Below are positions 1 through 12,710 of a DNA stretch of 64,000 bases, piece by piece. Source of the stretch: Argopecten irradians (taxonomy: Eukaryota; Mollusca; Bivalvia; Pectinida; Pectinidae); assembly GCF_041381155.1 (NCBI RefSeq), contig NC_091145.1, positions 40,191,882-40,255,881 of the forward strand, written 5' to 3'. The notes below the pieces were generated by a model that was given only the letters and a program-made list of their open reading frames with translations, was not told the DNA's origin and did not search any database. Position numbers and translations under genes: made by a program. Position 1 is the first letter of the stretch; every line of letters starts with the position of its first letter.

Positions 1-7
1 TCGTCCT

Positions 8-25
8 AAATACCGCGCGGTATTT
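8..25. repeat. 18-bp perfect palindrome
   Basis: AAATACCGCGCGGTATTT reads identically on both strands. It is GC-rich in its centre within an AT-rich surrounding. The sequence alone does not show whether it is a binding site or chance. The rest of 1-740 contains no ORF, RNA gene or repeat that I recognise; the short open frames at 309-681 have no domain or splice support. Confidence 0.5.
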
Positions 26-742
26 GACTATCACTGCGCCAGACGGCAAAACAGCAAATTGGCTTTCCACTATTTTCATATATTACGCAGGAAATCTTGC
101 ATATGTTTAGTGTTGTAACCTCATCTTAGGCCATCGGTATATATTTTCTGATGTTATTAATGTTTTTAAGACACCTTTAAATTTTGCTCCGGAAAGGTAG
201 TGGGCCTTTAAACAAATAAAATATTTACTGAGTAACAGATCGAAGACGAATGTTTATTCAAATGATCCGCACGTTCAACTGCAAAGAAACACAACTTAGA
301 TCTAAAACATGACGAACAAGTCGGGTAGGTGGCATTTTTGGTCGGGTAATGGCGGATGCCAACATAATTGCGTTAGCGTCGTTTTCATTTGTATATTTAG
401 ACCGAATATCACACACAAGAGTCCAATCTCAAAACTTACTATTCCCAAATTTGGTTCGTTAAAAAGAAAAACAAATAGCGAGGATAATGTGCAACATATG
501 TTGTTGTCATTCTTTATCTTTGGGAATATTTCTCAATCTTCCATATTGGTTCCAGCTTGGAGCTGTTCCAACTTGGGAATACGTACGTTTGCACATATTT
601 TATATTTATGAAACTCGCCTCGAAGTTTTTATTTTGCTCGCCAAGACTTATTTAGACAGATGTGCGAAATGTACTACATAGTCGTATCTTTTGGTAATGT
701 AATTCCGCGCATCTGTCTAACTTTCTTGTTTTTGATTATCAC

Positions 743-3700
743 TCGGATTCCAACAGCACTATCCATTGTACATTGTCTTATTTACGGATTCCAACAGTAC
801 TATCCATTGTACATTGTCTTATTTACGGATTCCAACAGCACTATCCATTGTACATTGTCTTATTTACGGATTCCAACAGCACTATCCATTGTACATTGTC
901 TTATTTACGGATTCCAGCAGTACTATCCATTGTACATTGTCTTATTTACGGATTCCAACAGCACTATCCATTGTACATTGTCTTATTTACGGATTCCAAC
1001 AGCACTATCCATTGTACATTGTCTTATTTACGGATTCCAACAGCACTATCCATTGTACATTGTCTTATTTACGGATTCCAACAGCATTATACATTGTCTT
1101 ATTTACGGATTCCAACAGCACTATCCATTGTACATTGTCTATTTACGGATTCCAGCAGCACTATCCATTGTACATTGTCTTATTTACGGATTCCAACAGC
1201 ACTATCCATTGTACATTGTCTTATTTACGGATCACAGCACTTACATTGTCTTATTTACGGATTCCAACAGCGCTATCCATTGTACATTGTCTTATTTACG
1301 GATTCCAGCAGCACTATCCATTGTACATTGTCTTATTTACGGATTCCAACAGCACTATCCATTGTACATTGTCTTATTTACGGATTCCAACAGCACTATC
1401 CATTGTACATTGTCTTATTTACGGATTCCAACACAGCACTATCCATTGTACATTGTCTTATTTACGGATTCCAACAGCACTATCCATTGTCATTGTCTTA
1501 TTTACGGATTCCAACAGCACTATCCATTGTACATTGTCTTATTTACGGATTCCAACAGCACTATCCATTGTACATTGTCTTATTTACGGATTCCAACAGC
1601 ACTATCCATTGTACATTGTCTTATTTACGGATTCCAACAGCACTATCCATTGTACATTGTCTTATTTACGGATTCCAGCAGCACTATCCATTGTACATTG
1701 TCTTATTTACGGATTCCAACAGCACTATCCATTGTACATTGTCTTATTTACGGATTCCAACAGCACTATCCATTGTACATTGTCTTATTTACGGATTCCA
1801 ACAGCACTATCCATTGTACATTGTCTTATTTACGGATTCCAACAGCACTATCCATTGTACATTGTCTTATTTACGGATTCCAACAGCACTATCCATTGTA
1901 CATTGTCTTATTTACGGATTCCAACAGCACTATCCATTGTACATTGTCTTATTTACGGATTCCAACAGCACTATCCATTTACATTGTCTTATTTACGGAT
2001 TCCAACAGCACTATCCATTGTACATTGTCTTATTTACGGATTCCAACAGCACTATCCATTGTACATTGTCTTATTTACGGATTCCAACAGCACTATCCAT
2101 TGTACATTGTCTTATTTACGGATTCCAACAGCACTATCCATTGTACATTGTCTTATTTACGGATTCCAACAGCACTATCCATTGTACATTGTCTTATTTA
2201 CGGATTCCAACAGCACTATCCATTGTACATTGTCTTATTTACGGATTCCAACAGCACTATCCATTGTACATTGTCTTATTTACGGATTCCAACAGCACTA
2301 TCCATTGTACATTGTCTTATTTACGGATTCCAACAGCACTATCCATTGTACATTGTCTTATTTACGGATTCCAACAGCACTATCCATTGTACATTGTCTT
2401 ATTTACGGATTCCAACAGCGCTATCCATTGTACATTGTCTTATTTACGGATTCCAACAGCACTATCCATTGTACATTGTCTTATTTACGGATTCCAACAG
2501 CACTATCCATTGTACATTGTCTTATTTACGGATTCCAACAGCACTATCCATTGTACATTGTCTTATTTACGGATTCCAACAGCACTATCCATTGTACATT
2601 GTCTTATTTACGGATTCCAACAGCACTAACCATTATACATTGTCTTATTTACGGATTCCAACAGCACTATCCATTAATTTGTACATTGTCTTATTTACGG
2701 ATTCCAACAGCACTATCCATTGTACATTGTCTTATTTACGGATTCCAACAGTACTATCCATTGTACATTGTCTTATTTACGGATTCCAACAGTACTATCC
2801 ATTGTACATTGTCTTATTTACGGATTCCAACAGCACTATCCATTGTACATTGTCTTATTTACGGATTCCAACAGACTATCCATTGTACATTGTCTTATTT
2901 ACGGATTCCAACAGCACTATCCATTGTACATTGTCTTATTTACGGATTCCAACAGCACTATCCATTGTACATTGTCTTATTTACGGATTCCAACAGCACT
3001 ATCCATTGTACATTGTCTTATTTACGGATTCCAACAGCACTATCCATTGTACATTGTCTTATTTACGGATTCCAACAGCACTATCCATTGTACATTGTCT
3101 TATTTACGGATTCCAACAGCACTATCCATTGTACATTGTCTTATTTACGGATTCCAACAGCACTATCCATTGTACATTGTCTTATTTACGGATTCCAACA
3201 GTACTATCCATTGTACATTGTCTTATTTACGGATTCCAACAGCACTATCCATTGTACACATTGTCTTATTTACGGATTCCACAGCATCCATTGTACATTG
3301 TCTTATTTACGGATTCCACAGACTATTCCACAGCACTATCCATTGTACATTGTCTTATTTACGGATTCCAACAGCACTATCCATTGTACATTGTCTTATT
3401 TCGGATTCCAACAGCACTATCCATTGTACATTGTCTTATTTACGGATTCCAACAGCACTATCCATTATACATTGTCTTATTTACGGATTCCACAGACTAT
3501 CCATTGTACATTGTCTTATTTACGGATTCCAACAGCACTATCCATTGTACATTGTCTTATTTACGGATTCCAACAGCACTATCCATTGTACATTGTCTTA
3601 TTTACGGATTCCAACAGCACTATCCATTGTACATTGTCTTATTTACGGATTCCAACAGCACTATCCATTGTACATTGTCTTATTTACGGATTCCAACAGC

Positions 3701-5320
3701 ACTATCCATTGTACATTGTCTTATTTACGGATTCCAACAGCACTATCCATTGTACATTGTCTTATTTACGGATTCCAACAGCACTATCCATTGTACATTG
3801 TCTTATTTACGGATTCCAACAGCACTATCCATTGTACATTGTCTTATTTACGGATTCCAACAGCACTATCCCATTGTACATTGTCTTATTTACGGATTCC
3901 AACAGCACTATCCATTGTACATTGTCTTATTTACGGATTCCAACAGCACTATCCATTGTACATTGTCTTATTTACGGATTCCAACAGCACTATCCATTGT
4001 ACATTGTCTTATTTACGGATTCCAACAGCACTATCCATTGTACATTGTCTTATTTACGGATTCCAACAGCACTATCCATTATACATTGTCTTATTTACGG
4101 ATTCCAACAGCACTATCCATTATACATTGTCTTATTTACGGATTCCAACAGCACTATCCATTGTACATTGTCTTATTTACGGATTCCAACAGCACTATCC
4201 ATTGTACATTGTCTTATTTACGGATTCCAACAGCACTATCCATTGTACATTGTCTTATTTACGGATTCCAACAGCACTATCCATTGTACATTGTCTTATT
4301 TACGGATTCCAACAGCACTATCCATTGTACATTGTCTTATTTACGGATTCCAACAGCACTATCCATTGTACATTGTCTTATTTACGGATTCCAACAGCAC
4401 TATCCATTGTACATTGTCTTATTTACGGATTCCAACAGCACTATCCATTGTACATTGTCTTATTTACGGATTCCAACAGCACTATCCATTGTACATTGTC
4501 TTATTTACGGATTCCACACAGCACTATCCATTGTACATTGTCTTATTTACGGATTCCAACAGCACTATCCATTGTACATTGTCTTATTTACGGATTCCAA
4601 CAGCACTATCCATTGTACATTGTCTTATTTACGGATTCCACAGCACTATCCATTGTACATTGTCTTTATTTACGGATTCCAACAGCACTATCCATTGTAC
4701 ATGTTTTTTAGATTCCAGCAGCACTATCCATTGTACATTGTCTTATTTGCGGATTCCAACAGCACTATCCATTGTACATTGTCTTATTTACGGATTCCAA
4801 CAGCACTATCCATTGTACATTGTCTTATTTACGGATTCCAACAGCACTATCCATTGTACATTGTCTTATTTACGGATTCCAACAGCACTATCCATTGTAC
4901 ATTGTCTTATTTACGGATTCCAACAGCACTATCCATTATACATTGTCTTATTTACGGATTCCAACAACACTATCCATTGTACATTGTCTTATTTACGGAT
5001 TCCAACAGCACTATCCATTATACATTGTCTTATTTACGGATTCCAGCAGTACTATCCATTGTACATTGTCTTATTTACGGATTCCAACAGCACTATCCAT
5101 TGTACATTGTCTTATTTACGGATTCCAGCAGCACTATCCATTGTACATTGTCTTATTAAGGATTCCAACAGCACTATCCATTGTACATTGTCTTATTTAC
5201 GGATTCCAACAGCACTATCCATTGTACATTGTCTTATTTACGGATTCCAACAGCACTATCCATTGTACATTGTCTTATTTACGGATTCCAACAGCACTAT
5301 CCATCGTACATTGTCTAATT
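743..5320. repeat. 41-bp satellite array, about 110 copies
   Basis: The unit begins CGGATTCCAACAGCACTATC and repeats every 41 bp with very few substitutions and rare 1-12-bp indels, for example near 1225, 3290 and 4690. Because 41 leaves remainder 2 on division by 3 and the unit lacks stops in every forward frame, all three forward frames stay open for kilobases and give the same 41-residue repeat in rotation. This is a consequence of the period, not evidence of a gene. Each unit has an acceptor-like 'ttccaacag', but no flanking exon was found to test a junction origin. The near-identity suggests recent homogenisation. Confidence 0.97.
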
Positions 5321-5459
5321 TAGTACAAGACAAGTTTTGAAGTCCCTTTCGCTAAAACATATATTAGTAAATAAATTTATTATATGTTTTCTGGTATAGT
5401 TGATACTATGTTCAGTTTATAGTTTAATCAGCATATTCAGCACACCACAACTCTTCAAC

Positions 5460-5660
5460 CAGGTTTTTTTTGGGGTTTGTTAGTTTAACGTCCTATTAAC
5501 AGCTAGGGTCATGTAAAGAGTGCCAGGTTTGTTGGTGGGGGAAAGTCGGAGTATCCGGAGAAAAACCACCGACCAGCGGTCAGTACCTGGAAACTGCCCC
5601 ACGTGGGATTCGAACTCGCGACCCAGAGGTGGAGGACTTGTGGTAAAATGTCAACCAGGC
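5460..5660 (-). mobile_element. tRNA-derived SINE-like element
   Basis: On the minus strand a Pol III box-B-like stretch (GAGTTCGAATCC) is followed by a conserved body and a tail containing 'aggacgttaaac', as in widespread mollusc SINEs. A diverged relative at 28580-28745 still shows a box-A-like block, and another lies at 61285-61485 on the plus strand. The 5' tRNA head is less clear in this copy. The rest of 5321-7464 shows no gene that I can support. Confidence 0.65.
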
Positions 5661-7464
5661 AATTTAGTCCAGTCATTTTGTGGTAAAAATAGGGTTAGCC
5701 TCAAACTAATTGCAAAAGAATTTCTTTTCGTGTTTTTAATATCCGTCAGATTTCTTGTTGAACATCTAAAAAGTTTACCCGGGAAAACCGTCGCCAAGTC
5801 AGAAAGTGATTTGTTCTTCATTGTTATATATCTTGCTTTAATAGCAGCCAAATATGGGGATATGTAGACTTTTAGCAATAATAACAAAATTCTTTCGGAT
5901 ACAGTAACGATATTTGTATTGAATGAAACATAGGTAATTGCTCATCAAATGGAAACAATTCTACACTGCTTTGCATGAATGATGACGTCACAATAGCCCG
6001 ATAATTATCTCCCTTCATACATTTTCCAGTTTTCCTGGGATGTTACAGTTGTACAGTCTAATTTTCCTGTTGGATTCTCCTACACGTTCATTCTCCACTA
6101 AATGTACAAATTCCATTATTAAGTGTCCTCTATCAATATCGGGACTTAAAAACCATGTTTGTATATCATGTTTGTTTCACACGTAAAATATATTGATTGA
6201 TCTTCGAAAATAATCAAGTGTTGTTCCTCTGACCAATTAAGATTTTCCTCATCATCACATTAGATATGGCTCTCGTGACGAATTTCGACTGTCCTCTTAA
6301 GCTATAATGTATTTCATAAATCAACTGTGACTAAGGAAATGGGTAAATGTTACATTTTTTTCTATCATATCATAGATATTATCATACGCAATGAGAATAG
6401 ACAAGTATTGGCACACAAAATGCTTAGATATTTTTTATATAACTCATTTTATCATTGTCACAAACTATGCTGGCAGATACGTTACAAACAAATAAAATCA
6501 TGTACACAATTAATGTATTATTAAATGTCCACGTTCTCTTCGTGATAATGAACTTTAATATGTATACTAACTTTTACCTTCATGACAAGGACACATCCAT
6601 TAACAATTAAATGGACAGGTGCGATCTAATCTTGAAAATATACATGTTACGCAACGACATCAACAGATACGTTACTACTATGTACTTGATTACCTAAGAT
6701 GCCACTTTCCCACAGAGATAAATTCACATCACAGTTTGAAAAGTATATAATACTAAGTGTTACAATGTTTTTGGTTTGGTCGACAAGTCACACGGTGTCA
6801 TTTAAATGATGAGAGGGGTTAGTGTCGGTCAGTACGTTACCGACAGATACGTTATGGAAAAATACCCCATATCGCACAATAGTGATTGAGTTCACACACA
6901 ATAGTATCGCGTTAACACACAAAAGTATTGCGTTCGCAAGTTTTGCGTTTGCGCGCAAAATGTTTTGTTTCATGTCCTTTCCTTTGACAAAATCAAGATG
7001 AGAGGCCTTAGTCACAACACAAACAACAAAGACATATTTCTGCCATTAAAAGGGAAATCGTGAAAAAGGGAAATTATGAAATGTGCTCTTACTCTACAGG
7101 AACGTTGGGTTCGTACCGAAATGTAACCGGAACGTTCATATCTTTTCAATTTTCATGTAAATTCAGTTTTACACATTTCTAAATGATAAAAAAAATATTT
7201 GGAATAAAAGTCGATTTTTTGCGTAATTAAAAAAATAAATATCGAAGATTAACATCTTCCTTCCTTCTTAAAGCATAAAACTTTCGAGTACGTATTCTGC
7301 TTGCTTTCAAACGTTCATTAGACCCCCTACATACGATCTAAAATTGAAGCCGAGCTAGTGTTCCGGAAAGTTTTTGTTTACCTTCATGCCTTTTAAATTG
7401 GACTGCCTACTCAGATCACCCTCTGTAGATAGACTGATGCTTTGTCAGTCTGATTTTATGTGCA

Positions 7465-10400
7465 ATGCCACAAAAACGGTGTGCTCTAGGTCTGGAAAGA
7501 TTGTGTTTGATGAGGATTAGCAAATCTTTGGAGAAATACTGGTATCGACCATTTGAGGAACAGTTTGGAAACACAAGCAGACTCTTACACGTTATCGGCC
7601 CATTTGATCACATATGTAAGTAAAATCAGGTATCTTAAAATAGATACACATGTTTGCTCTAATCTAAATATCTGTAATCTAAATATCTACATAAATCAGT
7701 GTTACAGTGAATTATCCCAGAAACATTCTAGATACTATATGTTTCTGATTATCAGAATCACTGATTCACCTGATTGCTGAGTATTGTGCAATACTTTGTG
7801 TATCATAACTTATACTGTATTATAATACAAAAAAGTTTCTAAATTCTAAGGACAAATACATGCATGTATCTAGCTACATACATATACATGTATGTAGTAA
7901 AAGCATGTGATAATTTTCCACTATATATATTTTTACTTTAGAGCTTAGAATTAATATACTTATGTACAAATTAATATACAAGTTCCCAGATCTTCATTTA
8001 TACACTGTGGTATCTCATTCATAACATGTACTGTTTAAAAAATTTATGATCAACTTCATCTCTTATTTATTTGATTATCAACTTTATCTCTTATTTATTT
8101 GATTATCAACTTTATCTCTTATTTATTTGATTATCAACTTTATCTCTTATTTATTTCATCATCAACTTTATCTCTTATTTATTTCATTAATTATCAACTT
8201 TATCTCTTGTTTATTTGATCATCAACTTTATTTCTAAATTGATCATCTTAATTATCAACTTTATCTCTTTATTTATCTACTATCTCTTATTTTAGCGAGT
8301 GAGCTGATACAGAAAGTCATTGATGTTCTGGTGGAGTATAAGATTTTTAATCCGAAGTATCTACAGTTGATGTTCAGTAGCCATCTTATCCAGCTCGATC
8401 TATCAAAGGCCAGCATCAGACAGAACAATGTCGTGGATACCATAGGGATACGCTGTTATGTAAGTAACTTAGTCCATAGACCATCATTGTCGGTGACCCA
8501 CAGCTGATTGTACTACACTACGCTACACTTATCACCTATAAATGTAGTGTAGTGCAATCAACCACGGGTCACTGATGATGATAGACCATAGACCCACATC
8601 ATTGTGATTGTACAAAATCATCTTTGCAGGAACTTAGAGAAGTTATTTACAAAGGGCAACCATATCTACTACGAGCTACGATAATCAAGAGGCATCTATA
8701 CAAGCCAAGACAGGCTTCCTTTTGATGCAGCTTTCAGCCAAATGTTGTTCTAAATCAATCATTCCACCAAAATAAGAAGGTTTACAATATCCGAGTGTTT
8801 TAGTAAATTGTTTTAAATTACAGAACTTGACAAGACTTACCCTTAAACATTGTTCTGGGTTATCAAACAAGAGTCTTGTTTCCATGGTAACATGCATGAA
8901 GAAGTTACAACATTTGAATCTGGCCAGCACCAAAAGTGACAACCAAGTGTTAGTAGCTATAGGTAAGATCCTAAAAATGACAACCGAGTGTTGGCAGCTA
9001 TGATCCTTATTGTAATATATTTTTTAGCTTACCTGGCACAAAGAGCCAATGAGCAATGAAATGGCATAGCGTCAGTCGTCCATCTATCTGTCCGTTATCT
9101 TCATCAACATTTTCTTTAAATTGGTACTAGTCATAGAATTTTTCATGAATTTTATCCAAATTTGGCCAGAATCGTCCTTGAGAATGGGGATCAGAGTTTG
9201 TATAAATCTTTGCTCTGACCCCCTGGGGACAGGAGAGGCAGAGCGCAATAGGGGAAATAATATAAATGTGTTGCCAGGAATTCTTTTCGGGAAGGGGAAC
9301 AGATTTTGTTAAAATGTGTAAATCTTAGCTCTGCACCATCTTGACACATGAGGAATGGGGCTCAATAGGTGAAAACGAGATAAATCCATTAAATCGCTAC
9401 TAGTCATACAGTTCTGAATTGTAACCAAAATGGCCTGAGACATATCATCCTTGGATGGATTGGGAACAGAGTTTGTATAAATTTTGGTCCGGTGCTAGTA
9501 GGAGTACATCTGTAGTCTTATACATCTTATTTTCAAGTAATGATCTCTCGTTTCTCTTTTGAGTTTTTTTTCACACATTTATTAGTTGTAGTTATTAACA
9601 AGTGTAATATTTACATGGTGTTTCATAACCTTTATGCCTGAACCCTTTGATTATCTGAAGTATACTGTTATACGACGTTACACACATAAACACATGACAA
9701 AGCAGGCAAGACTTAACCCACAAAGGCAGATAACTCTGTAAAATGCAAATACAGAATAAAAGAAGCTATGGTTTCATTTTGTATATTTTAGGCTGTTTTG
9801 AATGAGCAATGTGTAATATTTCTTATATTTATTTGAGCGAATGGAGATCAATATGTGCAATATTGTGATTTGTATTAAAACTATATTTGATATTGAAAGC
9901 TTATTACAGTAATATGGTTTTGGTTGCTTATATTTTACTTAAATGAAAGTTAAATTTTATTGATTTATTTTTCAGCCAATAATTGCAGAGATTTAGTGAC
10001 ATTGGACGTAGCATATACGAATATCCAGACACTGCAGCCGTTGTTGTCACACGACCTAGAACCACCAATAGGAACACTGCCCTGTTCAAAGCTCCAATGT
10101 GTGGACTTTTACATGCTGATGATACCGCTACATCAAGTTGTGCAGTTTCTTACACAAAGATACAGTTTCCTTACAGATTTCATCTTTGACAATATTGTAG
10201 AAACTATCGATAATTTTAGTCAAAGTGAAATAGCCAGCTCTTTGAGAGATCTTGGCATCCAAAACAGTTCAGGAGTTGACTTGCAAGAAACTTTTAGTAA
10301 GTTTGATGCAAAACATTTGAAAATTCGTACCCTAAACTGTGATATGAGTCACTGTAGCGCGACCAATCTGCATTGTCTTTATACCACTGTGTTGATGTGT

Positions 10401-11096
10401 CCCAACGTTACCTCGGTAATGCTCACCAATGTCAGTGATTACCGCCAGCTTCTACCTTTACAGAACTTATCTAACCTTTGTAAACTTTCAGTCAATCTTT
10501 GCCAAGAGGGTGATGCTGATGGACTGTTACCTTATGACTCAGGAATAAAGCCAGTTTTGGAGAAGCAGGGAAACAGAATTATCTCCCTTCAGTTGTATGG
10601 ATTCCCGGTTGTGGATATTTTGTCTATTGCTGATCTTTGTCAGAACATCAAAAGGATAGAGTTGCCATATACCAAACTTGCCCCTTTGGGTGAGTTAGGC
10701 TGCATGGATAAACCTCATTTTAGGATGTTACAAGAATTCCTACACCAGTCGTTTGAGGACGAGGAAATGGATCGTGATGAAGTTGTCTCCCCTTTGTCGT
10801 TTATTCTTGAAAAGGCCAGTGCATTGAGGTATTTGAAGTTAGAAGATTGTGCAGAACTTGATGACTCTGTTATTACAAAAGTGACTGAAGGCCACTCCTT
10901 TTTAAGCCTTGAAGTATTGAATTTGACTCGTTGTAACTCGATCACATCGGATAGTATCGCAAATCTTCTTTTAGCCGATAACAATCTGAAGGAAGTGATA
11001 CTGAACAATTGTTGGCAAATTCACAATGCAGATTTTCGAAGGTACAAACAGTTGATCAAACAGAACAACTTTGATGTGGACCTGTTCTGGGTTTAA
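7465..11096 (+). CDS. Leucine-rich-repeat protein, four coding exons
   Basis: Exons 7465-7615, 8296-8459, 8824-8962 and 9976-11096 join in phase (1, 0, 1) at GT-AG boundaries to give about 524 residues ending in TAA. The start is the ATG whose frame runs straight into the first donor, opening MPQKRCALGLERL. The N-terminal 60 residues are helical-looking. After them come LRRs such as LIQLDLSKASI, LTRLTLKHCSGLSNKSL and LQHLNLASTKS; a second LRR block near the C-terminus contains LRYLKLEDCAEL and LEVLNLTRCNSI. The cysteine/asparagine-rich pattern resembles the LRRs of F-box and ZYG11/ZER1 ubiquitin-receptor proteins, but no F-box or armadillo repeats are seen, so I do not assign a family. Intron 2 carries a hairpin element, intron 3 a dispersed repeat, and the exon 3 donor junction is duplicated. 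It is convergent with the RING1/IBR gene. Confidence 0.85.
8045..8295. repeat. 28-bp tandem repeat abutting an acceptor
   Basis: About eight units containing 'tatctcttatttattt' and 'gattatcaacttt' fill the end of LRR intron 1. The last, altered unit (tatctcttattttag) is the acceptor of exon 2 at 8296. The pyrimidine tract of the acceptor therefore looks like a member of the array. Confidence 0.85.
8480..8592. mobile_element. Hairpin inverted-repeat element (MITE-like)
   Basis: A roughly 50-bp left arm starting GTCCATAGACCATCATTG is mirrored by a right arm ending GATGATAGACCATAGAC, with a short AT-rich loop near 8535-8545. It lies wholly within intron 2 of the LRR gene. Such near-palindromes are typical of non-autonomous DNA transposons; no transposase is present. 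Confidence 0.75.
8932..9000 (+). repeat. Duplicated exon end plus donor (LRR exon 3)
   Basis: The last 31 nt of exon 3 and its donor (ending TAGCTATAG|gtaagatcc) recur about 41 bp downstream as 'aaaatgacaaccgagtgttggcagctatgatcc'-like sequence. The second copy is diverged and has lost the GT donor. The phase-consistent splice uses the first copy. Confidence 0.8.
9031..9540. mobile_element. Dispersed repeat, relative of the 54.1-kb element
   Basis: This intron 3 segment shares phrases with the large element at 54.11-55.41 kb: 'ctagtcatagaattt', 'ccaaatttggccaga', 'gaccccctggggacagga' and 'caataggggaaa'. It contains about two diverged internal units of that family and no coding capacity that I can support. 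The rest of intron 3 (9541-9975) shows nothing recognisable. Confidence 0.7.
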
Positions 11097-12029
11097 GTCA
11101 GCGATTGAAACTTCTGTATGAGAAAGCAGCTGTCTTTTATACTATTATTAAAGCTATAAAATACAGAATAACCCATCTAACTCAAACCCACATTCATTGA
11201 ACCCCCAATTTTATCAAACTGATCGTATGGTCCGGATCATGTCCCTATATATTACATATATAACAAAACCCCAGATAGATTGAACAGCTATTCGTCGAAT
11301 ACCCTTATTCCTTGAACAGAAATATATCCCCGTTTCATCAAATACAAAGTATTAAACTATGTATTCATTGAACAGGTGTTTGACCCTTGAGAAATGTTTA
11401 AGGCCCCAATTCCACTCATCTCGAATCAAATGCAGACTGAAAGTATAAAGCCATGGATGCAATTTTTCAGTTCCAATAATGATTATTATTTCAAAGGACA
11501 ATAACTCCATCACTTAAAATCAAATCAAGCCAATTTTCAAACTGGCCCAAGATCTTTCGTATTTAAGTTCCTTAAAATGTAAATTGTGGTAGTTATGTGA
11601 TAAAAAGTATCTTAAATTTGAGTAAATTTCATACAAGATGTTATGAAACTTGTCTCAAAATTTTAATTTTTGCTCGCCAAGGCTAGCTACATGTTATCAT
11701 GATTATAAACAATTACGAACAAAGTTATGAACAAATAACAAAAACAAAACATGTAAATGTAGAGAATTTATTTGTATAACAAGTTTCCATATAACATTAG
11801 AAAGACTATTAAATCAAAATTGATAAAGAACAGTAAAGTAAACACTATAAAATGAAATTTTATATAAAAATAGCCACCCAGTATATCGCTTTCCTGATTT
11901 GTCTCTTGTGCACAAGGTAGGATTATCTCTAGATAACACAGACATTATACAGTTGGTATATAAATTTGTAAAACAGAAATAAAGAGTTATATATAATCAT
12001 ATAAAGTTTATAACAAGTCCCTGTAACAA

Positions 12030-12220
12030 TTTTACTGGGAATCCCAGTGGGATAATTTGGCAGGACTCCCAATCTACCATCTCATCGGAATCCCGGTAAT
12101 GCGAAATCCCACTGGGATCCGAGTTAACTTTTCTCTTGGGCAGTGGGAAGAAAATTCCGTTGGGATAATACTGGATATCCCACTTTATCCCGTATGATTT
12201 GAAGTGCCAGTGGGATCCCA
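12030..12220. repeat. Cluster of palindromic ATCCCACTGGGAT-like motifs
   Basis: Variants of ATCCCA(C/G)TGGGAT occur at about 12042, 12107 and 12210, with half motifs (ATCCCACT, TTGGGAT, ATCCCGGT) between them. The motif is self-complementary, so the segment could fold locally. No gene is seen; the minus-strand open frames here are unsupported. The remainder of 11097-12710 appears to be AT-rich non-coding sequence. Confidence 0.55.
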
Positions 12221-12710
12221 CTCATTCCACTCACATTTTTCATGGGGCAGTAGTGATTTAATGCATATTTAATAGATAATAGCGAAGACTTAGTAGAAAA
12301 TAAAAACAAGAATATCAAAAGTATCACAGTTAACTTTAGACAAGGGATAACAATAAATATTATAAACAATATTGTAAATTGAGCTTTTACACCAATGGTG
12401 ACATGACTTAATATGTGATGAAGTAAACTTCAATCATTTGAACAGCATGAAACAGAGCCTTAAAACATATAGAAAAACAAAATTCTGATATACGGTATCT
12501 CATAAGATTCCCCCTAAATTTGGTTTTATTAAAGGATCTTACTGTAAATTACTTTATATATCAAGGTCTAATTTTATATACATTTCCTGTTTGTGACTTA
12601 TTTCAATAGTGGTTAGTTTAAGAACTACTGATACATATGTATACATATTAAAAATGAATCAAAAACTGAAATAAAATTCAGCTGAACAATTAAAATTATT
12701 TATTTTAAGT

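Noticed and set aside
660..5340. Overlapping forward ORFs of 1,499, 1,524, 618 and 663 residues
   Set aside because: All derive from the 41-bp stop-free satellite; the same 41-residue motif appears in every frame and there is no splice, start or domain evidence.
5460..5660. A functional tRNA gene
   Set aside because: Only a box-B-like element with no cloverleaf; multiple diverged copies with the same tail indicate a SINE.
10715..11008. Minus-strand 97-residue ORF
   Set aside because: Antisense shadow of LRR exon 4.
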